From: Lachnospiraceae bacterium UBA4348
GTDB taxonomy: Bacteria > Bacillota > Clostridia > Lachnospirales > Lachnospiraceae
Assembly (NCBI GenBank): GCA_002394165.1
Contig: DGTA01000128.1
Coordinates: forward strand, 1 to 34,475
DNA length: 34,475 nt
Reading direction: 5' to 3'
Part shown: one piece after another, positions 7,171 to 14,720 of the stretch
How positions within the stretch are numbered: the first letter of the stretch is position 1
Layout: each line of letters starts with the position of its first letter
Program-made: the position numbers and the translations under genes
Notes under the pieces: model-generated
Databases searched by the model: none
The model's input: only the letters and a program-made list of their open reading frames with translations
What the model was told of the DNA's origin: nothing

Positions 7171-8181
7171 ATGACGGCCGCATCAGGAAGGATGAGGGTG
7201 CTTCTCGTGATGGGGATCCTCCGCGAGAGGACGGACAGCGAGCACATCCTGAACGCACAGCAGATCGCGAGGATCCTGGAGAACGAGTACGGCTGCTCCT
7301 GCGACCGTAAGACCGTATATGGCGATATCGAGGCCCTCACTGAATATGGCCTCGATATCCGCAAAACGAGAGGAGCTGCCTTCGGCTATTACCTGGGAGA
7401 GAGGGAATTTGACCAGGCTGAGCTTAAACTGCTCGTCGATGCAGTCCAGTCCTCCAAATTCATCTCTCAGGCGCGCTCGGAGGAGCTGATCCGGAAACTG
7501 GAGAAGCTGACCAGCCGAGACAAGGCCAGGGAGCTTAACAGGAGCGTCTATATTCATAACCGGCCAAAGGCCGAAAACGAAGAGATCTTCTTGGTGGTTG
7601 ACCAGCTGCATCAGGCGATCAGCCGCAACAGGCAGATCTCATTTCATTATGCCCAGTGGACAATGAAAAAGACCATGGAACTGCGCTACAGGGGCAGGAG
7701 TGTTATCGTCAGCCCCTGGGCACTCACCTGGGAGGACGAGAATTACTATCTGGTCGCCTACTCATCTTCCGCGGACGCGATCCGCCATTACCGTGTGGAC
7801 AAGATCCGGGATATCGAGGTACTGGAGGAAAAGAGGGAGGGGGCCGACAGGTTTGAGCGGTTTGACCTGCCGTCCTTTATGAAAAAAACCTTCGGCATGT
7901 TCGGCGGTGAGGAGAGAAAGGTGACTCTTCTTTGCGAGAATAACCTGGCCGGTGTTATGCTGGACCGCTTCGGCCGGCAGATCATGATGATCCCATCGGA
8001 TGAGACCCATTTCAGGGTGCATCTGGAGGTGGCACTCAGCCGCCAGTTTTTCGGGTGGCTTGCCGGACTGGGACCTGGCGTTAAGATCGCCGCCCCGGAG
8101 GATGTGGCAGATGCCTTCCGGGAGTATCTGCAGGAAATCCTGCAGTCTTATAAGGAGGAAACGAATGATTCTGATTCGTGA
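7171..8181 (+). CDS. WYL-domain transcriptional regulator with N-terminal HTH
   Basis: A 336-aa regulator. Residues 6-60 form a winged helix (LNAQQIARILENEYGCSCDRKTVYGDIEALTEYG, given here as start and end landmarks LNAQQ and ALTEYG). A WYL domain at about 150-220 contains SPWALTWEDENYYLVAY and RHYRVDKI, the ligand-sensing core, with YYL at 192-194 in place of WYL. A C-terminal WCX-like extension completes it. Members sense nucleotides or other small ligands and control diverse genes. GGAGG lies before the ATG. Its last 17 bases overlap the pyrC start, so the two are translationally coupled. A role in pyrimidine control is inference from this position only. Confidence 0.9.
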   Translation: MTAASGRMRVLLVMGILRERTDSEHILNAQQIARILENEYGCSCDRKTVYGDIEALTEYGLDIRKTRGAAFGYYLGEREFDQAELKLLVDAVQSSKFISQARSEELIRKLEKLTSRDKARELNRSVYIHNRPKAENEEIFLVVDQLHQAISRNRQISFHYAQWTMKKTMELRYRGRSVIVSPWALTWEDENYYLVAYSSSADAIRHYRVDKIRDIEVLEEKREGADRFERFDLPSFMKKTFGMFGGEERKVTLLCENNLAGVMLDRFGRQIMMIPSDETHFRVHLEVALSRQFFGWLAGLGPGVKIAAPEDVADAFREYLQEILQSYKEETNDSDS

Positions 8182-9514
8182 TGTTAGAGTGGTCGATCCC
8201 GCATCCGGGACGGACATGACTTCGGATATCCTGATCTGCGGTGACAAGATCACGGCGGTCAGTCCCGGGATCTATGACGGCGTGAATGAAATGATGCTGG
8301 AGGAGGCGGCTTCGGAGTGCTCCGATCCCGGACCGCTGACCCTGATCAATGCGCAGGGCCTGGTGGCCGCACCGGGCCTGGTCGATACTCATGTTCATTT
8401 TCGGGATCCGGGCTTTACCTGGAAGGAAGATATCCTCTCCGGGGCGGCGGCTGCTGCCAGAGGCGGATTTACCACCGTTGTGTGCATGGCCAATACCGAT
8501 CCGCCGGTGGATAATCCCTCCACGCTCCGGTATGTGCTGGAAAAGGGAGCCGGGACCGGGATCCATGTACTGAGCGCCTCCACCCTCACTGCCGGGATGG
8601 CGGGGAAGGAGCTGACAGATCTGGAGACGATGGCCCGGAGCGGGGCCGTGGTCTTTACCGATGACGGGAAATGCGTGATGGATGAAAAGCTGCTGCTGGA
8701 AGGAATGAAGAGGGCGGCTGATCTTGGGATCCCCGTGAGCCTTCATGAGGAGGATCCTCTGCTGGTAAAGGCACCGGGCGTGAACGAGGGGGAAACGGCC
8801 AGGAAGATCGGATACCCGGGAGCCAGTGAGCGCGCGGAACAGGTCATGACCGCACGGGACAGCATCCTGTCAATGGCGGCCGGAGCCAGGATCTGCATCC
8901 AGCATGTGAGCAGCGCCGGTACGGTCAGTATCATAAGACTGGCAAAGGAGATGGGGGCAGATATCCACGCGGAGGCAGCGCCTCATCATTTTTCGCTGAC
9001 GGAGGAGGCTGTCCTGGAGTACGGGACAAACGCGAGAATGAACCCGCCGCTGCGAACGGAAAAAGACCGGCTGGCGATCATTGAGGGCCTGAAGGACGGA
9101 ACCATCGATATGATCGCGACTGACCACGCCCCCCACACGGCAAAGGAGAAGTCGCAGCCGATGGCGAAAGCGCCCAGCGGGGTGACCGGCCTTGAGACCG
9201 CCCTCGGCGCCGGCATCGAAGCGCTGGTAAAGCCCGGGCATATTTCCCTGATGAAGCTTTTAGAGCTGATGAGCACGTCTCCGGCCAGATTTCTTGGTCT
9301 GGTCCCGGGAAGTATATGTGAAGGGGCAGCGGCGGATATCGTGCTTTTTGATGAAAATGAATACCGGACGGTCAGTGCTCAGGATTTTGTCTCAAGATCC
9401 ACCAACAGTCCGTTTATCGGGAAACGGCTCCCGGGACAGGTAAAATATACGATCTGCGCAGGGAAGATCGTATACCGGGATGAGAATGCCGACCTGATCG
9501 AACATAAGAAGTAA
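8165..9514 (+). CDS. pyrC: Dihydroorotase, class I
   Basis: A 449-aa amidohydrolase that cyclises N-carbamoyl-aspartate to dihydroorotate in de novo pyrimidine synthesis. Metal-binding motifs are DTHVHFRDPG (His76, His78) and ATDHAPH (318-324, with the metal-ligand Asp320), with HVSS and the HAEAAPHH segment between. The start at 8165 is set by AAGGAGG eight nt upstream and by the conserved IRDVRVVDP beginning. A longer in-frame reading upstream lies inside the regulator gene and is not used. It overlaps the WYL regulator by 17 nt and is closed by a terminator. No other pyr biosynthesis gene is near, apart from pyrH 10 kb away. Confidence 0.95.
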   Translation: MILIRDVRVVDPASGTDMTSDILICGDKITAVSPGIYDGVNEMMLEEAASECSDPGPLTLINAQGLVAAPGLVDTHVHFRDPGFTWKEDILSGAAAAARGGFTTVVCMANTDPPVDNPSTLRYVLEKGAGTGIHVLSASTLTAGMAGKELTDLETMARSGAVVFTDDGKCVMDEKLLLEGMKRAADLGIPVSLHEEDPLLVKAPGVNEGETARKIGYPGASERAEQVMTARDSILSMAAGARICIQHVSSAGTVSIIRLAKEMGADIHAEAAPHHFSLTEEAVLEYGTNARMNPPLRTEKDRLAIIEGLKDGTIDMIATDHAPHTAKEKSQPMAKAPSGVTGLETALGAGIEALVKPGHISLMKLLELMSTSPARFLGLVPGSICEGAAADIVLFDENEYRTVSAQDFVSRSTNSPFIGKRLPGQVKYTICAGKIVYRDENADLIEHKK

Positions 9515-9520
9515 AATAAG

Positions 9521-9568
9521 GAACCGGTTCTTTCCTTTGCACAATCACGGAAAAACCGGTTCTTTTTT
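9521..9568 (+). terminator. Terminator after pyrC
   Basis: GAACCGGTTCTTTCC (9521 on) pairs, with one bulge, with GGAAAAACCGGTTC (from 9549) and is followed by TTTTTT ending at 9568. It separates the WYL/pyrC unit from the HAD/amylosucrase pair. Confidence 0.85.
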
Positions 9569-9582
9569 ATTGATTTGTTCAA

Positions 9583-9611
9583 TTTACTTTTCCGTTTCCG
9601 GCAGGTATACT
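9583..9611 (+). promoter_or_regulatory. Putative promoter of the HAD/amylosucrase pair
   Basis: TTTACT (9583-9588), a 17-bp spacer and TATACT (9606-9611). Transcription would start near 9618. That excludes an upstream in-frame TTG (9575) and ATG (9617) and favours the ATG at 9653 for the HAD gene. Confidence 0.5.
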
Positions 9612-9652
9612 TACAGATGACCGATGATGAAAAGAAGGACTTACTTTACAGC

Positions 9653-10486
9653 ATGAACAGCAGAAAAATCGTTTTCCTTGACATAGACGGGACACTGACC
9701 CTTCCCGGCCGGATAGAGCCTCCGCCCAGCGCACTGCGTGCCATTGAAGCGGCGCGCCGGAACGGTCACCTGGTATTTATCTGCACCGGCAGGAGCAAGG
9801 TGCTGCTTGAGCCCCTTCTCCGGTTCGGCTTCGACGGTTATATCGGGAGCGCCGGAGGGTATATCTGCGTAGGAGAGCAGGTAATCTATGACTGCCCGAT
9901 GACGAGGGAGCAGAGCAGCCGGGCAATGAGGATCCTTAAGGAAAACGGGATCTACCAGACGATCGAATGCCTGGATGCCACTTATACGGATCCGGATTTT
10001 GTCACCTATCTGAAAGCACATGCGGACGAGCTGGACAACAGTGAGATCTTAAGGTGGGTGGAAGGCAGGGATTCAACGCTGGGGATCCTGCCTGCGGATA
10101 TGTACGACCAGGCGCCGGTCTATAAGATCGTGATCGTGGTTCCCGGGCCGGATGACCTGATCATCCCCAAAAAACTTCTCGGGAAGGAATTCTCTTTCCG
10201 GATACAGAATCCCGAAAAGGGCAGGATGATGAACGGGGAACTGATCAACCGTCAGTTTGACAAGGGCCGGGCTGTAAAAAAAGTCTGTGAACATCTCGGG
10301 ATCCCCCTTCGCGATTCCATTGCTTTCGGGGACAGTGCCAACGACAGGGAAATGCTTATGGCTGCGGGACTGAGTGTATGCATGGGAAACGGGAGCAGTG
10401 AAATGAAGAGGATCTCGGACATGGTGTGTCCGCCGATCGAAGAAGACGGCCTTGAGAGGGCTTTTACAGAACTTGGATTAAAATGA
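9653..10486 (+). CDS. Cof-type HAD family sugar/nucleotide phosphatase
   Basis: A 277-aa HAD hydrolase, class IIB by its large cap. Motif I is FLDIDGTLTLPG (catalytic Asp10 and Asp12), motif II FICTGRS, motif III the Lys of FDKGRAVKKV, and motif IV GDSANDREML. Such enzymes dephosphorylate sugar phosphates, phosphorylated cofactors or nucleotides; the sequence alone does not tell which. The start at 9653 gives the usual family length and beginning (SRKIVFLDIDGTL); the AGAAGGA site is about 13 nt away, rather far. It lies 20 bp before the amylosucrase-like gene, so a sugar phosphate made from sucrose or glucan turnover is a fair but untested guess. Confidence 0.87.
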   Translation: MNSRKIVFLDIDGTLTLPGRIEPPPSALRAIEAARRNGHLVFICTGRSKVLLEPLLRFGFDGYIGSAGGYICVGEQVIYDCPMTREQSSRAMRILKENGIYQTIECLDATYTDPDFVTYLKAHADELDNSEILRWVEGRDSTLGILPADMYDQAPVYKIVIVVPGPDDLIIPKKLLGKEFSFRIQNPEKGRMMNGELINRQFDKGRAVKKVCEHLGIPLRDSIAFGDSANDREMLMAAGLSVCMGNGSSEMKRISDMVCPPIEEDGLERAFTELGLK

Positions 10487-10506
10487 CCGGGTGACAGGAG
10501 AATCAG

Positions 10507-12336
10507 ATGAAGACTTACAAAAAGCGCTTCAGTAAGCATATCGATGAATTGAAATGGCTGTACATGGAACTCTATGACGATGAGGAGAGTTTTAAACAGC
10601 TTTGCAGCCGGATGGAGACTTTTTACCGCGAACGCGACAGCCTGCTGAAGAAAAGCGACGCTTCGAGAGAGGCGGATCCTTCGTGGTATAAAAGAAACGA
10701 CCTGCTGGGCATGATGCTCTATATTGAGCAGTTTGCGGGCAATATCAACGGTGTCCGCTCCAGGCTTGATTATTTTTCAAAATGCAATGTCAATTATATC
10801 CATCTGATGCCGTTCCTGGATACGACGCCCGGAAAATCCGACGGAGGATACGCCGTCAAGGACTTCCGTAAGGTCCAGGAAAAACTCGGGACCATGGAGG
10901 ACCTGCGCAAGCTGACCACGGAGTGCCATGAGAAAAAAATCAGCGTCTGTATGGATTTTGTAATGAACCATACTTCCGAGGACCATGAATGGGCCAGGCG
11001 GGCGCGCGCCGGTGAGAAGGAGTACATGGACAGGTATTTCTTCTTCGACAGCTGGGATATTCCGGCCAGGTATGAGGCGACGGTGCCGCAGGTGTTTCCG
11101 ACCACGGCGCCCGGGAATTTCACCTGGCTGGAGGACGCGAAGCATCATGTCATGACCTCGTTCTATCCTTATCAGTGGGATCTGAACTACAAGAATCCTG
11201 TCGTGTTCAATGAGATGATGTTCAACTTCCTGTTCCTTGCGAACCAGGGCATCGATGTGATGCGTATCGATGCCGTTCCCTATATCTGGAAGGAATTGGG
11301 GACCCAGTGCCGGAACCTGAGGCAGGTTCATACAATCGTCCGGATGATGAGGATGATCGGCGAGATCGTCTGTCCCGGGATCCTCCTTCTGGGAGAGGTC
11401 GTCATGGAGCCTTCCAAGGTGGTTCCTTATTTCGGGACCGTGGAGAAGCCGGAATGCCACATGCTCTATAATGTGACGACCATGGCGACGACCTGGCACA
11501 CAGTCGCAACGCGCGATGTGAGACTGCTCAAACGCCAGCTGGATATCGTCAACGCGCTTCCGAAGGATTATGTGTTCTTAAACTACCTGCGCTGCCACGA
11601 TGACATCGGCTGGGGACTGGATTATCCGAGCCTGAGGGAAGAAGGCATCGATGAAGTCTGCCACAAGCGCTATCTGAATGATTATTTCCGCGGTTATACC
11701 GGCTTCAGCAACAGCCGCGGCGAGCTGTACAATGAAGACCTTGCGAGCGGAGACGCGCGTTTTTGCGGAACGACCGCTTCCATGTGCGGGATCGAGCGGG
11801 CGGCCTGTGAAGGGAACAGCCAGATGATGGAGAAGGCTGTCCGTATGGACCAGATGCTCCATGCCTATATGCTTGTGCAGTCCGGAATCCCTGTGATCTA
11901 CAGCGGAGATGAGGCGGCTCAGCTCAATGACTATACTTATAAGGAGGATCCGCAGAAGGCTCCCGATTCCCGGTATCTTCACCGCGGCGCCTTTGACTGG
12001 TCCGTACTTGAGAAGCTGGATGATCCTGAAAGTGTTCAGGGTCAGGTGTTCTCCATGCTCGACAAACTTGAGAAGATACGAAAATCGGACCCGGTCTTCA
12101 ACAACGACGCGGATGTGTGGACCATCGAGACCTGGGAAAAGGAAGTACTCTCGATCGGCCGGTATTATCACGGCGAGAAGCTTGTCGGCGTCTTCAACTT
12201 TTCCGAGCATGACAAAACGGCCTGGATCAATGAGGACGACGGCATGTATACGGATCTTATCACCGGACGTGAGATGAAGGCCTGCGGAGTGGACATCCCC
12301 GCTTACGGGTTCTTCTGGCTCAGGAAAAACGCATAG
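10507..12336 (+). CDS. Amylosucrase-like GH13 enzyme
   Basis: A 609-aa alpha-amylase-superfamily protein without a signal peptide. The N-terminal 90 residues are helical, as in amylosucrase. The barrel shows VNYIHLMPFL, CMDFVMNHTSEDH, GIDVMRIDAVPYIWKE (nucleophile Asp255), LLLGEVV (acid/base Glu297) and LRCHDDIGWG (His364, Asp365). The nucleophile-to-acid spacing of 42 residues equals that in Neisseria amylosucrase (286 to 328). Amylosucrases split sucrose and build alpha-1,4-glucan; close relatives only hydrolyse sucrose. Substrate choice cannot be settled here. A short C-terminal beta domain ends it. A GGAG site precedes the ATG. It shares a transcript with the HAD gene. Confidence 0.88.
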   Translation: MKTYKKRFSKHIDELKWLYMELYDDEESFKQLCSRMETFYRERDSLLKKSDASREADPSWYKRNDLLGMMLYIEQFAGNINGVRSRLDYFSKCNVNYIHLMPFLDTTPGKSDGGYAVKDFRKVQEKLGTMEDLRKLTTECHEKKISVCMDFVMNHTSEDHEWARRARAGEKEYMDRYFFFDSWDIPARYEATVPQVFPTTAPGNFTWLEDAKHHVMTSFYPYQWDLNYKNPVVFNEMMFNFLFLANQGIDVMRIDAVPYIWKELGTQCRNLRQVHTIVRMMRMIGEIVCPGILLLGEVVMEPSKVVPYFGTVEKPECHMLYNVTTMATTWHTVATRDVRLLKRQLDIVNALPKDYVFLNYLRCHDDIGWGLDYPSLREEGIDEVCHKRYLNDYFRGYTGFSNSRGELYNEDLASGDARFCGTTASMCGIERAACEGNSQMMEKAVRMDQMLHAYMLVQSGIPVIYSGDEAAQLNDYTYKEDPQKAPDSRYLHRGAFDWSVLEKLDDPESVQGQVFSMLDKLEKIRKSDPVFNNDADVWTIETWEKEVLSIGRYYHGEKLVGVFNFSEHDKTAWINEDDGMYTDLITGREMKACGVDIPAYGFFWLRKNA

Positions 12337-12428
12337 GATTGAGAATATTTACATTATGTTTACACACAATTCGTCCGTTTTTTGCTAAGATTAAAGTTAC
12401 ATAATTATATTTTTACGGAGGAATAGTT

Positions 12429-12662
12429 ATGGCGGAAGAGAGAACGATCAGATTAAAAGAAATTCAGGATGTTCATGAATTTGTTAAACTCGCCGACTCA
12501 TGTGACTTTGATATAAACATTGGATACGGTAGGATCTCGATCGACGCAAAATCGATCGTAGGTGTTATGGGACTTGACCTGGGCAGGCCGCTCAGAGTGG
12601 ATTATGACGGAACTAATGAGGCGCTTACGGCTTTTCTCAATGCCCATGAGTATGTAAAATGA
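12429..12662 (+). CDS. Second HPr-like protein without the active-site histidine
   Basis: A 77-aa HPr-fold protein. DAKSIVGVMGLDL (from residue 39) corresponds to the Ser46 region of HPr. The N-terminal loop that should carry GxHARPA is RLKEIQDVHEFVKL. Aligning the following DFDINI strand puts Glu11, not a His, at position 15; the nearby His16 would need a four-residue shift. It is thus unlikely to be a PTS phosphocarrier. Short HPr-domain proteins of this form are frequent in Clostridia and of unknown role. ACGGAGG stands before the ATG. The 92-bp region upstream is AT-rich and I see no convincing promoter placement in it. Compare the paralogue at 1695. Confidence 0.8.
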   Translation: MAEERTIRLKEIQDVHEFVKLADSCDFDINIGYGRISIDAKSIVGVMGLDLGRPLRVDYDGTNEALTAFLNAHEYVK

Positions 12663-12702
12663 TCCTGACAAACGCCCCGGGAGGGGCAGAGGAAAAGGGA
12701 CA

Positions 12703-13038
12703 ATGCAGATTTTAGGTTACCTGAATACGACACTTGAGACGATCGTGGAGATCGCGATCCTGATGTTCGAGTATATCGGCGTCGGCGTGATCACCGTGAG
12801 CGGTGTAAAAGGACTGATCAATTACTTGAAGGGAAGGAGCAATACCAGGCTCTTGCTGGCGCAGGGACTTGCCATGGGACTTGAGTTCAAGCTCGGCAGT
12901 GAGATACTGCGTACGGTCATCGTGCGAAATATTCAGGAGATCCTGATCGTAGGCGGCATCATCCTTCTGAGGGCGACGCTGACGATCCTTCTTCACTGGG
13001 AGATCAAGAACGAGAAGAGTGATGCTCTTCCCGAATAA
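12703..13038 (+). CDS. DUF1622 family small membrane protein
   Basis: A 111-aa protein with three hydrophobic segments: residues 13-38, a short central one near 50-65, and 78-100. The text between them (NTRLLLAQGLAMGLEFKLGSEILRT, cited as landmarks LAQGLAMGLEFKLG) is the DUF1622 signature. The function of the family is not known. The gene follows the HPr-like gene by 40 bp, separated by a small GC hairpin (12674-12687) and an AGAGGAAAAGGG ribosome binding site, and is closed by a terminator. Confidence 0.88.
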   Translation: MQILGYLNTTLETIVEIAILMFEYIGVGVITVSGVKGLINYLKGRSNTRLLLAQGLAMGLEFKLGSEILRTVIVRNIQEILIVGGIILLRATLTILLHWEIKNEKSDALPE

Positions 13039-13062
13039 GGCAGCAGCCGTATTGAAATGAAT

Positions 13063-13096
13063 ACAGGGACGGCCATAGACGGCTGTCCCTGTTTTT
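13063..13096 (+). terminator. Terminator after the DUF1622 gene
   Basis: ACAGGGACGGCC (13063-13074) pairs with GGCTGTCCCTGT (13081-13092), one G-T wobble, then TTTTT. It lies between convergent genes; on the minus strand no T-run follows, so it serves mainly the plus strand. Confidence 0.85.
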
Positions 13097-13120
13097 GGTG
13101 CCGGCAGATATCGTACCGGC

Positions 13121-13546
13121 TCAGATATTCTGGGCATAGAATGGAGGCGCTGCCAGGTCCGCCAGAGTGTAGCTGTCGATATACTCATTGATGACCTTCC
13201 AAAGCCCCTCCCAGAAAGCAAGAGTTTCGCACTGGGTAGAACGGGGGCATTGATTTGGCTCGTCGTCGAGGCAGGCGATGGGAGCCAGACTTCCTTCCGC
13301 GGTTCGCAGGATCTCTCCGACCGTATACTGGTCAGGCTTGCGGGCAAGCTTATACCCACCGTTGTTGCCGCGGCTGCTGGAGACAAAACCGGCTCTTGTG
13401 AGAAGGGGCATGATCTGCTCCAGGTATTTTACCGAGATCGTCTGCCGGGAGGAAATATCCTTTAAGGGGATGTATTCTCCGGTGTTGTTGGCGGCCATAT
13501 CCATCATGACACGAAGCGCATATCTTCCTCTCGTCGAGAATTTCAT
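13121..13546 (-). CDS. Rrf2 family regulator with three cysteines (IscR type)
   Basis: A 141-aa winged-helix regulator of the Rrf2 family. The helix-turn-helix spans about residues 1-60 (MKFSTRGRYALRVMMDMA, IPLKDISSRQTIS, YLEQIMPLLTRAGFV), followed by the wing SRGNNGGYKLAR. Three cysteines at 92, 100 and 106 sit in the place where IscR binds a [2Fe-2S] cluster (92, 98, 104 in E. coli), with slightly wider spacing. It probably senses cluster or iron status and adjusts Fe-S assembly or related genes. AAGGAG precedes the ATG. It is divergent from a second Rrf2 gene at 13743. No isc or suf genes lie in the window. Confidence 0.88.
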   Translation of the reverse strand: MKFSTRGRYALRVMMDMAANNTGEYIPLKDISSRQTISVKYLEQIMPLLTRAGFVSSSRGNNGGYKLARKPDQYTVGEILRTAEGSLAPIACLDDEPNQCPRSTQCETLAFWEGLWKVINEYIDSYTLADLAAPPFYAQNI

Positions 13547-13623
13547 GAGCTTTCTCCTTTTCTCTGACCGGTTTTCTGCCGGTCGATTTCTGGGATCTCT
13601 TTCATGTTTCCTGATCCTCTTTT

Positions 13624-13653
13624 ACTATAACACATATATGTCTGAGTTGAAAA
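13624..13653 (-). promoter_or_regulatory. Promoter of the IscR-type gene with internal palindrome
   Basis: On the minus strand, TTTTCA (13653-13648), an 18-bp spacer and TATAGT (13629-13624). The spacer holds the perfect 10-bp palindrome ACATATATGT (13632-13641), a possible autoregulatory operator. The transcript would also carry a GACCGG/CCGGTC hairpin (13566-13584) before the ribosome binding site. Confidence 0.5.
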
Positions 13654-13676
13654 GTAGGTATATTTTCTATCTCTTC

Positions 13677-13705
13677 TTGAAAACGGGCTTTTTCTGTGAG
13701 ATAAT
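13677..13705 (+). promoter_or_regulatory. Promoter of the cysteine-free Rrf2 gene
   Basis: TTGAAA (13677-13682), a 17-bp spacer and GATAAT (13700-13705), five of six matches in each box. The predicted start of transcription is about 13712, 31 nt before the ATG. Confidence 0.65.
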
Positions 13706-13742
13706 CAACCAATACAACCATAAAGCTTCAGGAGGGTGGAAT

Positions 13743-14189
13743 ATGATCCTTTCAAAAAAGAGCCGTTACGGCCTGAGAGCTTTGATCGATCTGGCGGCCA
13801 ACAGTGGAGAAAACCATATGGCCCTGAATGTGCTCGCTGAGAGAAACATGATCTCGGCGCAGTATCTGGAACAGGTTTTTGCGGCCTTGAGGAGAGCAGG
13901 GATCGTGAGCAGCATTAAAGGTCCGCAGGGCGGTTATTTTCTCAAAAGACATGCATCCCGGATCACCGCCGCACAGATCCTTACAGCACTGGATGGGACC
14001 TACCATGTTGAGAACGAAGCTGTGACGGATCAGGACGGTACTCCGAGGATCAGCGCGACGATCCAGGAAAAGGTCGTGGAGAGCATCAACAAAAGCCTGG
14101 ATGACCTGCTGGAAAATCTTACCCTGGAGGATCTGCTCAATGATTATATGGAGCGTACCCAGGGAAGCGGAGATATGTATTTTATCTGA
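13743..14189 (+). CDS. Rrf2 family regulator without cysteines (CymR-like)
   Basis: A 148-aa Rrf2 protein. Its winged helix includes SKKSRYGLRALIDLAANS, ISAQYLEQVFAALRRAGIV and the wing SIKGPQGGYFLKR. Unlike its divergent neighbour it has no cysteine at all, so it cannot ligate an Fe-S cluster by Cys. CymR, the cysteine-metabolism repressor of Bacillus, is also a cluster-free Rrf2 protein and works with cysteine synthase; that likeness, and the rhodanese gene next door, suggest a sulfur role, but no direct proof is visible. AGGAGGG lies before the ATG at 13743. Longer upstream in-frame reading is not used because it crosses the promoter. Confidence 0.87.
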   Translation: MILSKKSRYGLRALIDLAANSGENHMALNVLAERNMISAQYLEQVFAALRRAGIVSSIKGPQGGYFLKRHASRITAAQILTALDGTYHVENEAVTDQDGTPRISATIQEKVVESINKSLDDLLENLTLEDLLNDYMERTQGSGDMYFI

Positions 14190-14218
14190 TAAAGATATGG
14201 CGGCTAAGGAAAACGGAT

Positions 14219-14626
14219 ATGAAGAAATCACAGATCGCTAAATATACCGTGCTTGGATGCATCCTTTCGATCGGCGTTGTTTCGGCGGTTATCAGCTTCA
14301 AGACGATCAGGCCTTCGCCGGGGAAGAGCTTTGAACAGCTTACCATGCAGCAGGCATCGGAATACATGCAGTATGAGATCGTCTATACACTGGTCGATAT
14401 CGGGACAGAGGAAGAATACCGGGAGGAGCATATCGAGGGATCCGTCAACATCCCCTACGAGACGCTGACCGGCAGTGTGGTAAAGCTTATCCCGGATAAG
14501 GATTCACAGGTATATATCTGCGGAAGGGACAGGCAGCTGAATGAAAAAGCCGCCGCAAAGCTGGTCAAGATGGGCTACACCAATGTGGCGGAGATCGGAC
14601 TGATCAGCGAGTGGGAGACAGAATGA
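14219..14626 (+). CDS. Membrane-anchored rhodanese-like protein
   Basis: A 135-aa protein with one N-terminal hydrophobic segment (about residues 8-28) followed by a single rhodanese domain: VDIGTEEEYREEHIEGSVNIP (landmarks VDIGT and HIEGSVNIP), then YICGRDRQLNEKAAAKL. Cys101 is in the active-loop position that carries persulfide in sulfurtransferases. A short N-terminus before GC at 13-14 makes a lipoprotein unlikely, so a signal anchor with the domain outside is more probable. It lies 29 bp after the cysteine-free Rrf2 gene, so it is likely co-transcribed. Sulfur donor and acceptor are unknown. Confidence 0.87.
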   Translation: MKKSQIAKYTVLGCILSIGVVSAVISFKTIRPSPGKSFEQLTMQQASEYMQYEIVYTLVDIGTEEEYREEHIEGSVNIPYETLTGSVVKLIPDKDSQVYICGRDRQLNEKAAAKLVKMGYTNVAEIGLISEWETE

Positions 14627-14627
14627 G

Positions 14628-14713
14628 ATGAGTCAGGAGATATGAGGTGCCCCCCTTCGGTTAGACCAGGAATCTAACTGAAGGGGGTCATTTCAACACA
14701 TTCCCTGACTCAT
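14628..14713. repeat. Nested inverted repeat between convergent genes
   Basis: The outer arms ATGAGTCAGG (14628-14637) and CCTGACTCAT (14704-14713) are a perfect 10-bp inverted repeat. Inside, CCCCCTTCGGTTAGA (14651-14665) pairs with TCTAACTGAAGGGGG (14673-14687), one G-T wobble, loop CCAGGAA. Neither strand shows a T-run, so it is not a standard terminator, though it lies between the rhodanese (+) and the FN3 protein (-). It may be a transcription barrier or a miniature palindromic element. Confidence 0.7.
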
Positions 14714-14720
14714 TTCTGAC

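Noticed and set aside
10777..11499. 240-codon minus-strand frame opposite the amylosucrase-like gene
   Set aside because: His/Pro/Arg-rich shadow with no recognisable domain or ribosome binding site; the plus strand carries clear GH13 catalytic motifs.
12674..12687. GCCCC-GGGA-GGGGC hairpin between the HPr-like and DUF1622 genes as a terminator
   Set aside because: The stem is only 5 bp and no T-run follows; it is more likely an intercistronic fold or chance.
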